A stretch of DNA of 64,000 bases from Candidatus Zixiibacteriota bacterium (GTDB taxonomy: Bacteria; Zixibacteria; MSB-5A5; WJJR01): the NCBI GenBank assembly GCA_040752595.1, contig JBFMGX010000006.1, forward strand, positions 47,785-111,784. Direction: 5' to 3'. The notes beneath the pieces are model-generated. The model searched no databases. It was not told where the DNA came from and worked only from the letters and a program-made list of their open reading frames with translations. Shown here piece by piece: positions 50,432-59,415 of the stretch. Every line of letters starts with the position of its first letter. The stretch's first letter is position 1. Made by a program: the position numbers and the translations under genes.

Positions 50432-51540
50432 CAGCGCCTCGCCTGCCTCCGTCCCATCGCCCTCTGGGGTTTGGCGCCCGTGAGCGATGCCACCGTGGGC
50501 CCATCGAGTTTCTTGATCACCGCCAGTACGAGCTTGAGTGTAGCGTCATAGTCCGGCCGGGCGATGATCGAATTGTGCGAATGAATGTACCGTGCGGCCG
50601 GGCCGAGCGAGACGGTCGGGACTCCGATCCGTGTCATGTGTATGCGGCCGGCGTCGGTCGCGCCGCGATCCATCGACGACAGGTGGTACTTGATCTTCAG
50701 CCGCTCCGCGGTGTCGATCACCAATTGCAAAAGCGCGTTGTTCGGGATCATCCCGGCGTCAAAGACATCGATGGCGACGCCGCCGCCCAGTGTCTCCCCC
50801 GGCGCATCGATGCCGGGCGTGTCGCGCGCGATGCCGACATCGAGAACAAGGGCCACATCGGGATCGATCGCCCACGCCGAAGTCCCGGCGCCACGCAAGC
50901 CGACCTCTTCCTGCACGCTGCCCACGCCGATCAGCGTCGCGGCCATTGTTTTTGGCCTGACGGCCTGAAGGGACTCGCAGACCAGGGCGCAGGCGACGCG
51001 GTTATCGAACGCCTTCGCCAGGTACAGCTTGGGGTTGCTCATGACCTGGAACTCGGAGAGCGGCGTCACGTAGTTGCCGTTGCGAATCCCGAGCTTCTTC
51101 TGGACATCGAAACCCTTCATGACGCCGACATCGATGTACATGTCCTTCGGTTCAATCACCTTCTTGCGACTGTCCTCCGGAAGGAGGTGCGGCGCCGTGG
51201 AACCGACGACACCGATGACAGGTCCTTTGGCGGTGTGGACGACGACACGCTGCGACAGCATCACATGCCCCCACCAGCCGCCGAGGGGAAATACCCTCAG
51301 GAACCCATCCTTGGTGACCTCGCGCACGACCCAGGCGACCTCGTCCATATGCGCACCGATCAGCACGCGGGGACGGTCACTCCGACCCGACACTTCGGCG
51401 ATCAGGGAGCCCAGCTTGTCGGTCGATTGCCGGGCATACGACGGTAGATGCGCGGCCATGATCGCGTGCACGGCATGTTCATTGCCCGGCGCCCCATGCG
51501 CCTCGGTCAGTTCCTTCAACAGCAATTCGGTCTTGTCCAC
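50431..51540 (-). CDS. M42 family metallo-aminopeptidase
   Basis: A 369-residue co-catalytic metallopeptidase of the M42 (glutamyl aminopeptidase/TET-like) family. Metal and catalytic residues are seen in LIGAHMDEVAW, LAKAFDNRVAC, the catalytic SVQEEVGLRGA and ALVLDVGIA, with the last His in YIHSHNSII. M42 enzymes form dodecamers that trim peptides in the cytoplasm. The start is a GTG behind GGAGGAG. It is coupled to cysS; there is no evident functional link. Confidence 0.93.
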   Translation of the reverse strand: MDKTELLLKELTEAHGAPGNEHAVHAIMAAHLPSYARQSTDKLGSLIAEVSGRSDRPRVLIGAHMDEVAWVVREVTKDGFLRVFPLGGWWGHVMLSQRVVVHTAKGPVIGVVGSTAPHLLPEDSRKKVIEPKDMYIDVGVMKGFDVQKKLGIRNGNYVTPLSEFQVMSNPKLYLAKAFDNRVACALVCESLQAVRPKTMAATLIGVGSVQEEVGLRGAGTSAWAIDPDVALVLDVGIARDTPGIDAPGETLGGGVAIDVFDAGMIPNNALLQLVIDTAERLKIKYHLSSMDRGATDAGRIHMTRIGVPTVSLGPAARYIHSHNSIIARPDYDATLKLVLAVIKKLDGPTVASLTGAKPQRAMGRRQARR

Positions 51541-51656
51541 GACTCCTCCATGTCCCGCCCTATCCTACGTGATCACCGGCGGCCTAACCATAGTGTAAGA
51601 GGTACGCGCATCGGATTCAAACCGCATTTCCAAGATCGGCTGTGCGGGGCATGTCC

Positions 51657-52442
51657 TCAACCAGCCAGACGCGCGGGAAGCTCACGCAATTCCGCAATCT
51701 CCACACAGCGTGTGGCCCCGGGCTCGTAGGCGCGCCGGGGGCGTCGCACCAAGACCGCCGTCATTCCCGCATGCGTCGCTCCGATGGCGTCCTCGTGCTG
51801 CCGGTCACCGACATACAGGCAACGCCTGGCGGAGACGCGCAGGCGATGCGCGACCAGCCGGAACGGCTCCGGATGCGGCTTGCGAAAGACTCCGGTGGAC
51901 GTGAACACCGCCGCATCCAGATGCGGCCAGATGCCGAAATGCTGAAGCTCTTCGCGGTGGTCCCGGGCACGGAAGCAGGTATTGGATAGGAGACCGAGTC
52001 GGTATCCCCGTGATTTGAGCTCGGCGAGCGTCGCCTCCGCATCCGGATAGACCGTAACCTGCCGCCGAATCGGCGCGTAGTAGGCGGCGTGCAATCGCTC
52101 CATCTCATCCGGCAGTAGATGGATGTCAAAAGGCCGCACCAAGTCGCGCAGCAAGTCGCCGATCCGGTACTCCCTCTGTTCCTCGCGTATTCCCCGTCGA
52201 CGGCGCTCCAAGAGTTCATTGAATCGTACCGTGAATCGCTCCGTCGGGGGGAGCGGCTTCCCCAAACGCTGCAGCATGCGATACGCCGACTCCACACTCG
52301 ATGGATACAACGCCGCCCAAGGGACATTTTCAAACTCCAACAGCGTGCTCCCCATGTCGAAGATCACGGCGGCGAACCGGCCGCCCTGGGGCGGTGCCAG
52401 AACTCGCTGCCGACGACCTTCATCGCGCCGCGTAGTCGGCAT
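51657..52442 (-). CDS. HAD-superfamily hydrolase with altered motif I
   Basis: A 261-residue protein with a Rossmann-like HAD fold. Motif I reads VIFDMGSTLL, so the usual second Asp (DxD) is Gly. Motif II is LGLLSNT, motif III includes the Lys in FRKPHPEPF, and motif IV is LYVGDRQHEDAIGA. A helical cap lies between motifs I and II. The missing second Asp acts as acid/base in phosphatases, so either the activity is not a simple phosphatase or it is weak. The substrate is unknown. The ATG at 52442 is chosen; a GTG at 52457 is possible. Confidence 0.85.
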   Translation of the reverse strand: MPTTRRDEGRRQRVLAPPQGGRFAAVIFDMGSTLLEFENVPWAALYPSSVESAYRMLQRLGKPLPPTERFTVRFNELLERRRRGIREEQREYRIGDLLRDLVRPFDIHLLPDEMERLHAAYYAPIRRQVTVYPDAEATLAELKSRGYRLGLLSNTCFRARDHREELQHFGIWPHLDAAVFTSTGVFRKPHPEPFRLVAHRLRVSARRCLYVGDRQHEDAIGATHAGMTAVLVRRPRRAYEPGATRCVEIAELRELPARLAG

Positions 52443-52505
52443 CGTCAAAGCACTCACGATAACTCCCGCATGAGAGGACCATCTGTCAGAGGCCTATCGT
52501 GCAAA

Positions 52506-52525
52506 CAAGGGGCTTAAGCCCCTTG
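52506..52525. repeat. Perfect 20-bp palindrome (CAAGGGG family)
   Basis: CAAGGGGCTTAAGCCCCTTG is a perfect inverted repeat between ddl and the HAD gene. Close relatives occur at 60384-60403 (CAAGGGGCTGAAGCCCCTTG) and 60531-60550. It lies after the ddl stop on the minus strand and could end that transcript. Confidence 0.75.
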
Positions 52526-52555
52526 TCCTCAGGTAAACGGACCGGCCGAGTACCC

Positions 52556-53644
52556 TTACTTGCCTTCGAGGGCCAGGTCACAGATGCGTCGCAGCAATTC
52601 GGGGAATTCGATGCCCGCGGACTTTGCCGCTTGTGGCACCAATGATAATGAGGTCATCCCCGGCAGCGTGTTCATTTCCAGGCAGTACACGTTTCCATCG
52701 GGATCCATCCGGAAATCGGCCCGTGCATAGCCGCGACAGCCGAGCGCGCGAAAAGCCTCCATCCCCTGTTCCTGCACAATCCGGGTCTGCGGCGCGCTCA
52801 ACGGGGCCGGGCAGATGTACTCGGTCTGGCCGGGCGTATATTTGCATTCGTAGTCGTAGATGCCGTGCTTCGGTCTGATCTCAACCACGGGGAGCGGCTT
52901 GTCGCCCAAGACGCCGACGGTCAATTCCCGCCCCGGAATGTACTGCTCGGCAATCACGCGCGGACCCCAGTGAAAGGCCTGCTTGAGAGCCGGCGCCCAC
53001 TGCGATGCGTCCTTCACCAGCGTCAGCCCGACGGTCGACCCCTGAGCGTTCGGTTTGACCACCAGGGGCAGGCCGAGGGCATCGCTGAGATCAGCGAATT
53101 CCCAATCGGTCGGCGCATCCAGCACGCGCCACTCCGGCGTGGGGATTCCTTCGGCGACGAAGATGCGTTTGGCGGCATTCTTGTCCATGGCCAACGCCGA
53201 CGCCAGCATTCCTGAGCCGGTATAAGGAATGTTCGCCAGATCGAGCAGCGCCTGGAGATGACCGTCCTCACCATCGCCGCCGTGGAGAGCGATGAGGACG
53301 ACGTCCACCGAGCGCAAATCGGCCAGCGGGAGATCCGCCGGCGAGAGAATGGTCCCGGTCCCGCCGCCCACGGAGGCCAAGGTCGATTGATCCGGTGGGG
53401 CTGTGCCGATTTTCTGGCCCGTCGGCTGCGGCTGCCACTCCACCGCGCGCATCGTCACACCCGGGTCGAGCCGAAACACGGTGTGTCCCGACCCACTCAG
53501 CGCCTGACTGATCGCATCCCCGGAGGCCAGCGATACGTCGCGCTCCGACGACTTTCCCCCGGCCAGGACCAGGACTCTCAACTCCACCTCACCGGGTACA
53601 CTCTCTCGATAATTCGCGCCGACCACCGTGGACGTTCTCTCCAT
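52556..53644 (-). CDS. ddl: D-alanine--D-alanine ligase
   Basis: A 362-residue ATP-grasp ligase that makes the D-Ala-D-Ala end of peptidoglycan precursors. The N-terminal domain has LVLAGGKSSERDVSLASG and ALHGGDGEDGHLQALLDL. The ATP-grasp region has PLVVKPNAQGSTVGLTLV and ELTVGVLGDKPLPVVEI. The C-terminal magnesium site is YCLEMNTLPGMTSLSLVPQ. A GTG at 53587 would remove a 19-residue non-conserved start and is an alternative. Ddl family members vary in C-terminal Lys/Phe loops; nothing suggests D-Lac or D-Ser specificity. Confidence 0.95.
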   Translation of the reverse strand: MERTSTVVGANYRESVPGEVELRVLVLAGGKSSERDVSLASGDAISQALSGSGHTVFRLDPGVTMRAVEWQPQPTGQKIGTAPPDQSTLASVGGGTGTILSPADLPLADLRSVDVVLIALHGGDGEDGHLQALLDLANIPYTGSGMLASALAMDKNAAKRIFVAEGIPTPEWRVLDAPTDWEFADLSDALGLPLVVKPNAQGSTVGLTLVKDASQWAPALKQAFHWGPRVIAEQYIPGRELTVGVLGDKPLPVVEIRPKHGIYDYECKYTPGQTEYICPAPLSAPQTRIVQEQGMEAFRALGCRGYARADFRMDPDGNVYCLEMNTLPGMTSLSLVPQAAKSAGIEFPELLRRICDLALEGK

Positions 53645-53677
53645 GAAGCCGCCCTTCTCTATGTAGGATCAAGTCAC

Positions 53678-54307
53678 TCAGCTTTCGGATCTCCGCGAGG
53701 ACCGCCGCCGGAAATAGCGGACCGCCGCGAACAGGACGGTCAGGCCAACCAGAATCCAGAAACCGATGCTGACTGTGCGCCACTGGCCTGCTACAGATTC
53801 CCAGTTCTCATGCAGCACCAAGGCCAGGGTCGCCAGCAACCCATTCCAGATCAGGATCGACACCCCACCCAGCGCCAGTGCGCGCCGGCGCGGGTAACCG
53901 CCAACGCCGGCCGCCAACGGCACCACGGATCGCACACCCACCAAGAACCGTCCGAACACGATGACCAGACCACCCCAGCGTTGAAACCACGCCTCGACGC
54001 GTGTGAGTGCCGAGTGCGAGAAGAGGCCTGTACTCCGCTTCCGAAAGGCCAGTCGGCCCTTCGCGACCCCCAACCAGTATAAGAGAGCGAATCCGACAAA
54101 CCCACCCAAAGATGAGGCCACCAGTGCCCCGTACACCGGCCGGCCGCCGGTCTCCAACATCACCAAACCGAGGAAGAAGACCGCGTCGCCGGGAAATGGT
54201 GGGAACCACATCTCGGTGAAAGCGGCGATGAAGAAGACACCGAAGGCCCACCACAATGACTGAGCGGTCAGGAATGTCAACCACGGCACAGTGCCATCGG
54301 CACTCAT
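53678..54307 (-). CDS. DedA family membrane protein
   Basis: A 209-residue polytopic inner-membrane protein. The re-entrant loop motif AFTEMWFPPFPGDAVFFLGL (Glu followed by PxPGD) and the FGRFLVGVRSVVPLAAGVGG motif (conserved Arg pair) are characteristic of the DedA/SNARE-associated family, now viewed as lipid (undecaprenyl-phosphate or phospholipid) transporters. The ATG at 54307 overlaps the ispDF stop as ATGA. Coupling to ispDF, which feeds undecaprenyl synthesis, fits a role in the lipid-carrier cycle, though this is inference. Confidence 0.9.
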   Translation of the reverse strand: MSADGTVPWLTFLTAQSLWWAFGVFFIAAFTEMWFPPFPGDAVFFLGLVMLETGGRPVYGALVASSLGGFVGFALLYWLGVAKGRLAFRKRSTGLFSHSALTRVEAWFQRWGGLVIVFGRFLVGVRSVVPLAAGVGGYPRRRALALGGVSILIWNGLLATLALVLHENWESVAGQWRTVSIGFWILVGLTVLFAAVRYFRRRSSRRSES

Positions 54308-55527
54308 GGACGCGCCCCGCCGACCCACGGATGGTCGAGTGCACAGACGGTGGCGACCGCATGCGCCACAATCCCCTCCTGTCGACCGACAAACCCCATC
54401 TGCTCCATCGTCGTCGCCTTGACCGAGACCGAAGTACGGGGGATGTCAAGGTCGACGGCGATGTTTCCACGCATTGCCTCCGCGAATGGCGCAATCCGGG
54501 GGACCTCGGCGAGCACCACAGTGTCGATGTGCACCGGCCGGAATCCTGCTTCCAAAAGGAGCTGCGCCGTCCGGCGGAGCAGAATGCGGGAGTCCACCCC
54601 GGCGAATCGCTCGTCCCCTGGGGGGAAGTGCTGTCCAATATCCCCCAAGGCCGCCGCTCCCAGGAGAGCATCACAGATGGCATGCAACAGGACATCGCCG
54701 TCCGAGTGTCCGATCAAACCACCGCGCTCAGCCAAGCGGACACCGCCCAGAACCAATGGCCGTTCACCGCCGAGTCGATGGGCATCGACGCCGAACCCGA
54801 CACGCATGTCGGCTCTGCGATCCTCGCCGGCCACGAGTCGTTCGGCCAATGTCCAGTCGTCCGGGGTTGTGATCTTCATATTCGCGGTTGTCGATTGCAC
54901 GATCGCCACCCTGCCCCCGATCCGTTCCACCAACTCCGCGTCGTCGGTTCCCGTGACCGCGTCGGCCCGCGCCCGATCGTGCGCGGCGCGCAACGACTCT
55001 GTCCGAAACATCTGCGGCGTTTGAGCGACCCAGAGCGCACTCCGATCGACAGTCCGAAGAGATTCGTCACTCTGCGTCTTCAGTGTGTCGGACACCGGTA
55101 TGGCGAGAATCGCACCGTCGGCATGCTCTGTTGCAGAGACCAGTGCATCCCAACGGTCACGTGGCCAGAACGGTCGCACGGCGTCGTGGACGGCGACAAG
55201 ATCGATATCGGCAGGAAGGCGGGACAGGGCAAGACGGACTGACTCTGTCCGCGTACTGCCGCCCCGTATGACCTCCGTGGGAAGTCCAGGGTCTCCGCAG
55301 AACACTCCGGCCCGGTCGCGGTGAGCCGCATCCACGACCACTCCCAGCCAGCTTGCCCGATGTCCCTGCCCCGCTGCCAGCAGGGATTTTGGATGAAACG
55401 ACCGCCACGAGCGCTCCACAAGAGTCCCTCCTGCCAAGGGACGCCATTGCTTCGGATCCCCCTTGCCGCACCGAGTCCCGGCTCCGGCGGCGGCGAGGAT
55501 CACGGCGATGGAGTGTTCAGATGGCAT
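54304..55527 (-). CDS. ispDF: IspD-IspF bifunctional isoprenoid biosynthesis enzyme
   Basis: A 407-residue fusion. Residues about 1-235 are IspD (cytidylyltransferase: VILAAAGAGTRCGKGDPKQW, then AVHDAVRPF and TDDAELVE). Residues about 240-400 are IspF (cyclodiphosphate synthase: GFGVDAHRLGGERPLVLGGV with the DxH zinc site, GHSDGDVLLHAI, and the terminal VSVKATTMEQMGFVGRQEGI). The two catalyse non-adjacent steps of the MEP pathway. The ATG at 55527 removes a spurious 18-residue start. The IspD part contains a short insertion around residues 45-65. Fusion is known in some Proteobacteria. Confidence 0.95.
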   Translation of the reverse strand: MPSEHSIAVILAAAGAGTRCGKGDPKQWRPLAGGTLVERSWRSFHPKSLLAAGQGHRASWLGVVVDAAHRDRAGVFCGDPGLPTEVIRGGSTRTESVRLALSRLPADIDLVAVHDAVRPFWPRDRWDALVSATEHADGAILAIPVSDTLKTQSDESLRTVDRSALWVAQTPQMFRTESLRAAHDRARADAVTGTDDAELVERIGGRVAIVQSTTANMKITTPDDWTLAERLVAGEDRRADMRVGFGVDAHRLGGERPLVLGGVRLAERGGLIGHSDGDVLLHAICDALLGAAALGDIGQHFPPGDERFAGVDSRILLRRTAQLLLEAGFRPVHIDTVVLAEVPRIAPFAEAMRGNIAVDLDIPRTSVSVKATTMEQMGFVGRQEGIVAHAVATVCALDHPWVGGARP

Positions 55528-55572
55528 GATGCAAGACGTTACCGCTGACCGTGAGGCGAATCGACTCAAGAA

Positions 55573-55650
55573 CTCCCTCACTCGATCCGCCTGCGGCGGA
55601 TCGACCTCTCCCCCTCGACTTCGCTCAGGGCAAGCCGGAGGGAGAGGTTA
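55573..55650. repeat. Palindromic intergenic repeat, family A (copy 2)
   Basis: The element runs from CTCCCTCACTCGATCCGCC through GCGGCGGATCGACCTCTCC and ends in GGAGGGAGAGGTT. It pairs within itself (GATCCGCCtgcGGCGGATC; CCTCTCC..GGAGGGAGAGG) and matches the left half of the flgB-flgC repeat at 43618-43731. A CCTCGACTTCGCTCAGGGCAAG insert distinguishes it. It separates ispDF from queA. Confidence 0.75.
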
Positions 55651-55665
55651 GCCCCTCCATCGTGA

Positions 55666-56760
55666 TCACTTGATCAACATCGCGTCGCCGTAGCTATAGA
55701 ATCGATACCCGTCGCGCACGGCAACGTCGTACGCGTTCATTATCATCCCCACACCATCATTGCCGGTCTGTCCGGCGAATGCCGCAACGAGCGCCAGCAA
55801 GGACGAGCGCGGCAAATGGAAGTTGGTGATCAAAGCGTCGACGACCTGACATCGAAAACCGGGCAGAATAAACAAGTCGGTTCGCCCGGCGACTGCCGCG
55901 AACACACCGTCCGAAGGACTGGAGGCCATTCCAGACCAAACACCCTGCGCCGCGACCGCCTCCAATGCCCGGGCTACGGTCGTGCCCACAGCGATGATGC
56001 GCCCCCGCCCCGATTGCCGTCTGAGGGCGATGCGTCGCTGTGTAGCGACGCCGATGGCGTACCGTTCATCTTCCAGATGATGGTCCTCAACCCGGTCGGT
56101 GGTGATCGGACGAAAAGTCCCGGCGCCGACATGGAGTGTCAGCGGCGCCATTCCGATGCGCCGCCGACGCAGCCGGTCCATCAGGATCCGGTCAAAATGC
56201 AGTCCCGCGGTTGGTGCCGCCACCGCGCCGGCATGACGGGCAAAGACAGTTTGATAGTCCCTCCGATCAGACGATTCGACATCGCGCGCGATATACGGAG
56301 GCAACGGCACGCGACCGACGCGCCTGAGCCAGTCGCCGAATCGCCCGGTGCCGCGAAACTCAACGATGCGCGTTCCATCGGCCGATACGGTTTCGACGCG
56401 GGCGGAAAAGTCGGCGTGACCGTTGTTCGGAAAAATGATCGTCGCCCCTTCGCGCAGTCTCGCGCCAGGACGGACCATCGCTCGCCAGCGCCGCACACCC
56501 ACTTCTTCCAAAAGAAGCACTTCCGCCGCACCACCGCCCGGATCGCGTCGACCCAGAAGCCGCGCCGGAATCACTGCCGTGTCGTTGACGACCAACAGGT
56601 CACCCGCATTCAGCAGATGCGGCAGCTCATCGAAGCGATGATGCGAGATCTCGCCGCTGCCGCGATCCAGGCGGAGCAAACGACAATGCCGCCGCACCGA
56701 GGTGGGATGATAGGCAATCTGCTCCCGTGGCAGATGGTAGTCCAGTCGTTGCGTCTTCAC
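55666..56760 (-). CDS. queA: QueA, SAM:tRNA ribosyltransferase-isomerase
   Basis: A 364-residue enzyme that adds the ribosyl part of SAM to preQ1 in tRNA to form epoxyqueuosine. Family blocks are YHLPREQIAYHPTSVRRHCRL, LLVVNDTAVIPARLLG, YQTVFARHAGAVAAPTAGLHF (TAGLHF is diagnostic), LHVGAGTFRPI and ITNFHLPRSSLLALVAAFAG, each quoted in part. Length is normal. The start is a GTG at 56760, just past the stop of the DUF2905 gene. It lies downstream of ruvB, a common partner. Confidence 0.97.
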   Translation of the reverse strand: MKTQRLDYHLPREQIAYHPTSVRRHCRLLRLDRGSGEISHHRFDELPHLLNAGDLLVVNDTAVIPARLLGRRDPGGGAAEVLLLEEVGVRRWRAMVRPGARLREGATIIFPNNGHADFSARVETVSADGTRIVEFRGTGRFGDWLRRVGRVPLPPYIARDVESSDRRDYQTVFARHAGAVAAPTAGLHFDRILMDRLRRRRIGMAPLTLHVGAGTFRPITTDRVEDHHLEDERYAIGVATQRRIALRRQSGRGRIIAVGTTVARALEAVAAQGVWSGMASSPSDGVFAAVAGRTDLFILPGFRCQVVDALITNFHLPRSSLLALVAAFAGQTGNDGVGMIMNAYDVAVRDGYRFYSYGDAMLIK

Positions 56761-56761
56761 G

Positions 56762-56971
56762 TCAGCGGCGGTGCAGCAGGTTGAGGAGTAGAGTGAGGAT
56801 GACGCTCAACAGGAGACACGAAGCCAAGGGAATCCACAGAGACCAGTTCCTCCCGCGAATGGTCAGATCACCGGGGAGGCGTCCGAGCATACCGATGCGG
56901 CCGAGTCCCACCAGGACCAGACCGATGACCAGAGACACGGCTCCCATGACAATCAGAACCCTGCCCGTCAC
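56762..56971 (-). CDS. DUF2905 small membrane protein
   Basis: A 69-residue protein with two membrane helices (LIVMGAVSLVIGLVLVGLG and LWIPLASCLLLSVILTLLL) around the conserved loop GRLPGDLTIRGRNWSLWIP, the DUF2905 signature. A GTG at 56971 gives the usual family length. The frame also starts at an ATG (57064) that overlaps the ruvB stop (TGATG) and would add 31 non-conserved residues; which is used is uncertain. DUF2905 genes commonly sit beside ruvB/queA. Function unknown. Confidence 0.85.
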   Translation of the reverse strand: MTGRVLIVMGAVSLVIGLVLVGLGRIGMLGRLPGDLTIRGRNWSLWIPLASCLLLSVILTLLLNLLHRR

Positions 56972-57063
56972 TCCCCATGGTGATGGATCACCCACGATTT
57001 GCCCGCCAACACCATCGGCAGCCCGGTGGCCTCCCGGGGAGTCGCACCGCCGGTCCTGCGGCA

Positions 57064-58137
57064 TCACAGCAACCGATCCGTGCCAACGGCGCGATCGGTC
57101 ACGCCCAAGTGCTTGAATGCGCGCGGCGTGGCGGCACGTCCGCGTGGCGTGCGATCCAGAAACCCCTCCTGGATCAGGAACGGCTCGTAGATCTCCTCCA
57201 GTGTCTCCGCTTCCTCCGCCACGGCGACGGCCAGCGTGTTCAATCCGACCGGTCCGCCATGGAACTTGTGGATGATCGTCTCGAGAATCTTCAGGTCCAT
57301 CTCATCGAGACCGACGGCATCGACATTCAACGCCGCCAGCGACTCGTCGGCGATGGTTCGGTCGATGGTCTTGGCGCCGCGCACGTCGGCGAAATCACGG
57401 ATGCGGCGCAAGAGCCGGTTGGCGATGCGCGGCGTCCCGCGGGAGCGGCCGGCGATTTCCACCGCACCTTCGGGGGTGATCGGCACGCCGAGGATTGCGG
57501 CCGAACGGCGCACGATCGCGGCCAAATCGTCGGGAGAGTAGTAATCGAGCCGTCCCACAACACCGAACCGCGACCGCAACGGCGATGTCAGAAGTCCCGC
57601 GCGCGTCGTGGCGCCCACCAGAGTGAAACGTTTGAGCGGCAGCTTCACGGCGCGTGCCGCCGGTCCTTTGTCGATCATGATGTCGAGCGTGAAATCCTCC
57701 ATCGCCGGATAGAGGTATTCCTCGACCACGGCATTGAGCCGGTGGATTTCGTCGACAAACAGGACCGAACGCTCTTCACAATTGGTCAAAAGACCCGCCA
57801 GATCGGCGGCGCGTTCCAGCACAGGGCCGGAGGTCGACTTGATCGGGGCCTCGAGTTCGTTGGCGATCACATGGGCCAGCGTCGTTTTGCCGAGACCCGG
57901 CGGGCCATACAACAACACATGGTCGAGGGCCTCGCCGCGCTTTCGTGTGGCGGCGATGAAGACCTTCAAGTTGTCGATGAGTGCTGTCTGACCCAGGAAG
58001 TCGGCAAATCGCCTTGGCCGAACGGACCCTTCGGCCGCGAGATCATCCGCCTGTGCCGATGGTGCGGTCAGGCGCGCGGGGACAGGCGAGCGTGCACGGT
58101 CGCCACTGTCACCACGTTGTGGTCGCGCGGCGGTCAT
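57064..58137 (-). CDS. ruvB: RuvB, Holliday junction branch-migration motor
   Basis: A 357-residue AAA+ helicase of normal length. Walker A is [18 protein letters not shown] (about 78-95), Walker B is [20 protein letters not shown], and the sensor region [21 protein letters not shown] carries the arginine finger. The C-terminal winged-helix domain ends [15 protein letters not shown]. RuvB pumps DNA through the RuvA-bound junction. The ATG at 58137 is the better start. A palindromic spacer of 184 bases separates it from ruvA. Confidence 0.97.
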   Translation of the reverse strand: MTAARPQRGDSGDRARSPVPARLTAPSAQADDLAAEGSVRPRRFADFLGQTALIDNLKVFIAATRKRGEALDHVLLYGPPGLGKTTLAHVIANELEAPIKSTSGPVLERAADLAGLLTNCEERSVLFVDEIHRLNAVVEEYLYPAMEDFTLDIMIDKGPAARAVKLPLKRFTLVGATTRAGLLTSPLRSRFGVVGRLDYYSPDDLAAIVRRSAAILGVPITPEGAVEIAGRSRGTPRIANRLLRRIRDFADVRGAKTIDRTIADESLAALNVDAVGLDEMDLKILETIIHKFHGGPVGLNTLAVAVAEEAETLEEIYEPFLIQEGFLDRTPRGRAATPRAFKHLGVTDRAVGTDRLL

Positions 58138-58191
58138 GGCCTGGCCCGTACGATGTAGACGTTGTTCGACCACGCCGCTTCACAGGACGTG

Positions 58192-58263
58192 GGACAGGCA
58201 GGAATGCCTGTCCTCCTGATCACAGGGCGTAAGTCTAAGGAGGACAGACATTCCTGTCTATCC
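58192..58263. repeat. Inverted pair of GGACAGGCAGGAATGCCTGTCCTCC palindromes
   Basis: Two 25-base arms (58192-58216 and 58239-58263) are inverted copies of each other with two mismatches, and each is itself a near-palindrome around GGAATGCC/GACATTCC. They fill the ruvA-ruvB spacer (58138-58321). The design is that of a REP-type doublet. No promoter for ruvB was seen here. Confidence 0.75.
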
Positions 58264-58321
58264 TTCGGTGCGTCGCAGAGAGATTGAGCCATACAGGGAA
58301 CAACCGGAAATCGAATGCACA

Positions 58322-58915
58322 TTATCCCGCCGCCGAGAGGGCATGACGGATCAACTTCTCAGTCGAGGGCTCACCGGGCAGAGACCGCGACGCGCGCGTG
58401 ACCGCCTCCTGCGCCTCAGCACGACTGTACCCAAGCACGACCAGGGCGGCAATCGCTTCGTTGGCAAGCCCCCCGCCGGAGGTTCCCGCGCCGCTGGGGA
58501 GCTCGGCCCCGGGGCGTTCGACCTTGTCTTTCAATTCCACCACAATGCGCTCGGCTGTCTTACGTCCCAGCCCCGATATCCGGGCCAACATCCCCACATC
58601 GGCACAGGAGATGGCGCGTTGTATCTCGGCCACCGACAGACCGGACAAAACCGACAGCGCCAGCTTGGGTCCCACGCGGGTGACGCCGAGGAGCAGATCG
58701 AAAATCGCCCGTTCCTGCGATGTCGCGAACCCGAACAGGAGGTGCGCATCCTCGCGTACAATCAGACGCGTCAGGATGCGGCAGCGAGCGCCTGTCTCCG
58801 GGAGGCGGTCGAACGTGGACAGGGGAATCGCCATTTCATACCCAATGCCGCCGCAGGAGACCACGGCCCTCGTGGGATGCCGCTCCACCAACTCGCCGTC
58901 CAAGTGCGTGATCAT
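58322..58915 (-). CDS. ruvA: RuvA, Holliday junction DNA-binding subunit
   Basis: A 197-residue protein. The ATG at 58915 gives MITHLDGELVERHPTRAVV, the standard start of the OB-fold domain I, and overlaps the ruvC stop as ATGA. Domain II has two helix-hairpin-helix motifs: VGPKLALSVLSGLSVAEIQ and ISGLGRKTAERIVVELKDK. The small C-terminal domain III (EAIAALVVLGYSRAEAQEAV) contacts RuvB. The longer frame to 58996 is not used. Confidence 0.96.
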   Translation of the reverse strand: MITHLDGELVERHPTRAVVSCGGIGYEMAIPLSTFDRLPETGARCRILTRLIVREDAHLLFGFATSQERAIFDLLLGVTRVGPKLALSVLSGLSVAEIQRAISCADVGMLARISGLGRKTAERIVVELKDKVERPGAELPSGAGTSGGGLANEAIAALVVLGYSRAEAQEAVTRASRSLPGEPSTEKLIRHALSAAG

Positions 58916-59415
58916 TGGCGCGCTCCAACCGCCCGCAAATCTGCCGCTTCGCGACGGTGCAAGTGGCAAAGCGCGATCGCCGCGGCGTCGGCGCAATCGG
59001 CCGGCCTTGGGGGTTCGGACAGCCCCAAGAGACGCTCGACCATGAATGCCACCTGTTCCTTCGATGCCCGGCCATTCCCGGTCACAGACTGCTTGATCTC
59101 ACGCGCCGAGTACGATCGCACCGGCACTCCACCCAAGGCCGCTCCCAGCATGGCGGCGCCACGCGCCTGTCCCAAAGCCAGCGCCGCGCGTGTGTCTCTG
59201 GCCAAGAACACGTCTTCAACCGCCACTTCCTCGGGACGGTGCCGCGCCAAGAGTTCACGTATTCCCTCGCAGATGACGAGCAGGCGCTGTGCCAAGTCCA
59301 GCCGCGGATCGGTATGGATGGCGCCGTATCCACTCAGCACCGGGTGCTCGGGATCACCGACCAGAACCGCCCAGCCGGTTGATCCGAGCCCCGGATCGAT
59401 ACCCAGAATGGTCAT
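58912..59415 (-). CDS. ruvC: RuvC, Holliday junction resolvase
   Basis: A 167-residue endonuclease of normal length. Four acidic catalytic residues are visible: Asp in MTILGIDPGLGSTGWAV, Glu in EEVAVEDVFLA, and two Asp in the C-terminal PADCADAAAIALCH. The Lys-rich SVTGNGRASKEQVAFMVERL segment is conserved. The ATG at 59415 is the family start; the frame to 59496 is not. It is the first of the ruvC-ruvA-ruvB set. Confidence 0.97.
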   Translation of the reverse strand: MTILGIDPGLGSTGWAVLVGDPEHPVLSGYGAIHTDPRLDLAQRLLVICEGIRELLARHRPEEVAVEDVFLARDTRAALALGQARGAAMLGAALGGVPVRSYSAREIKQSVTGNGRASKEQVAFMVERLLGLSEPPRPADCADAAAIALCHLHRREAADLRAVGARQ

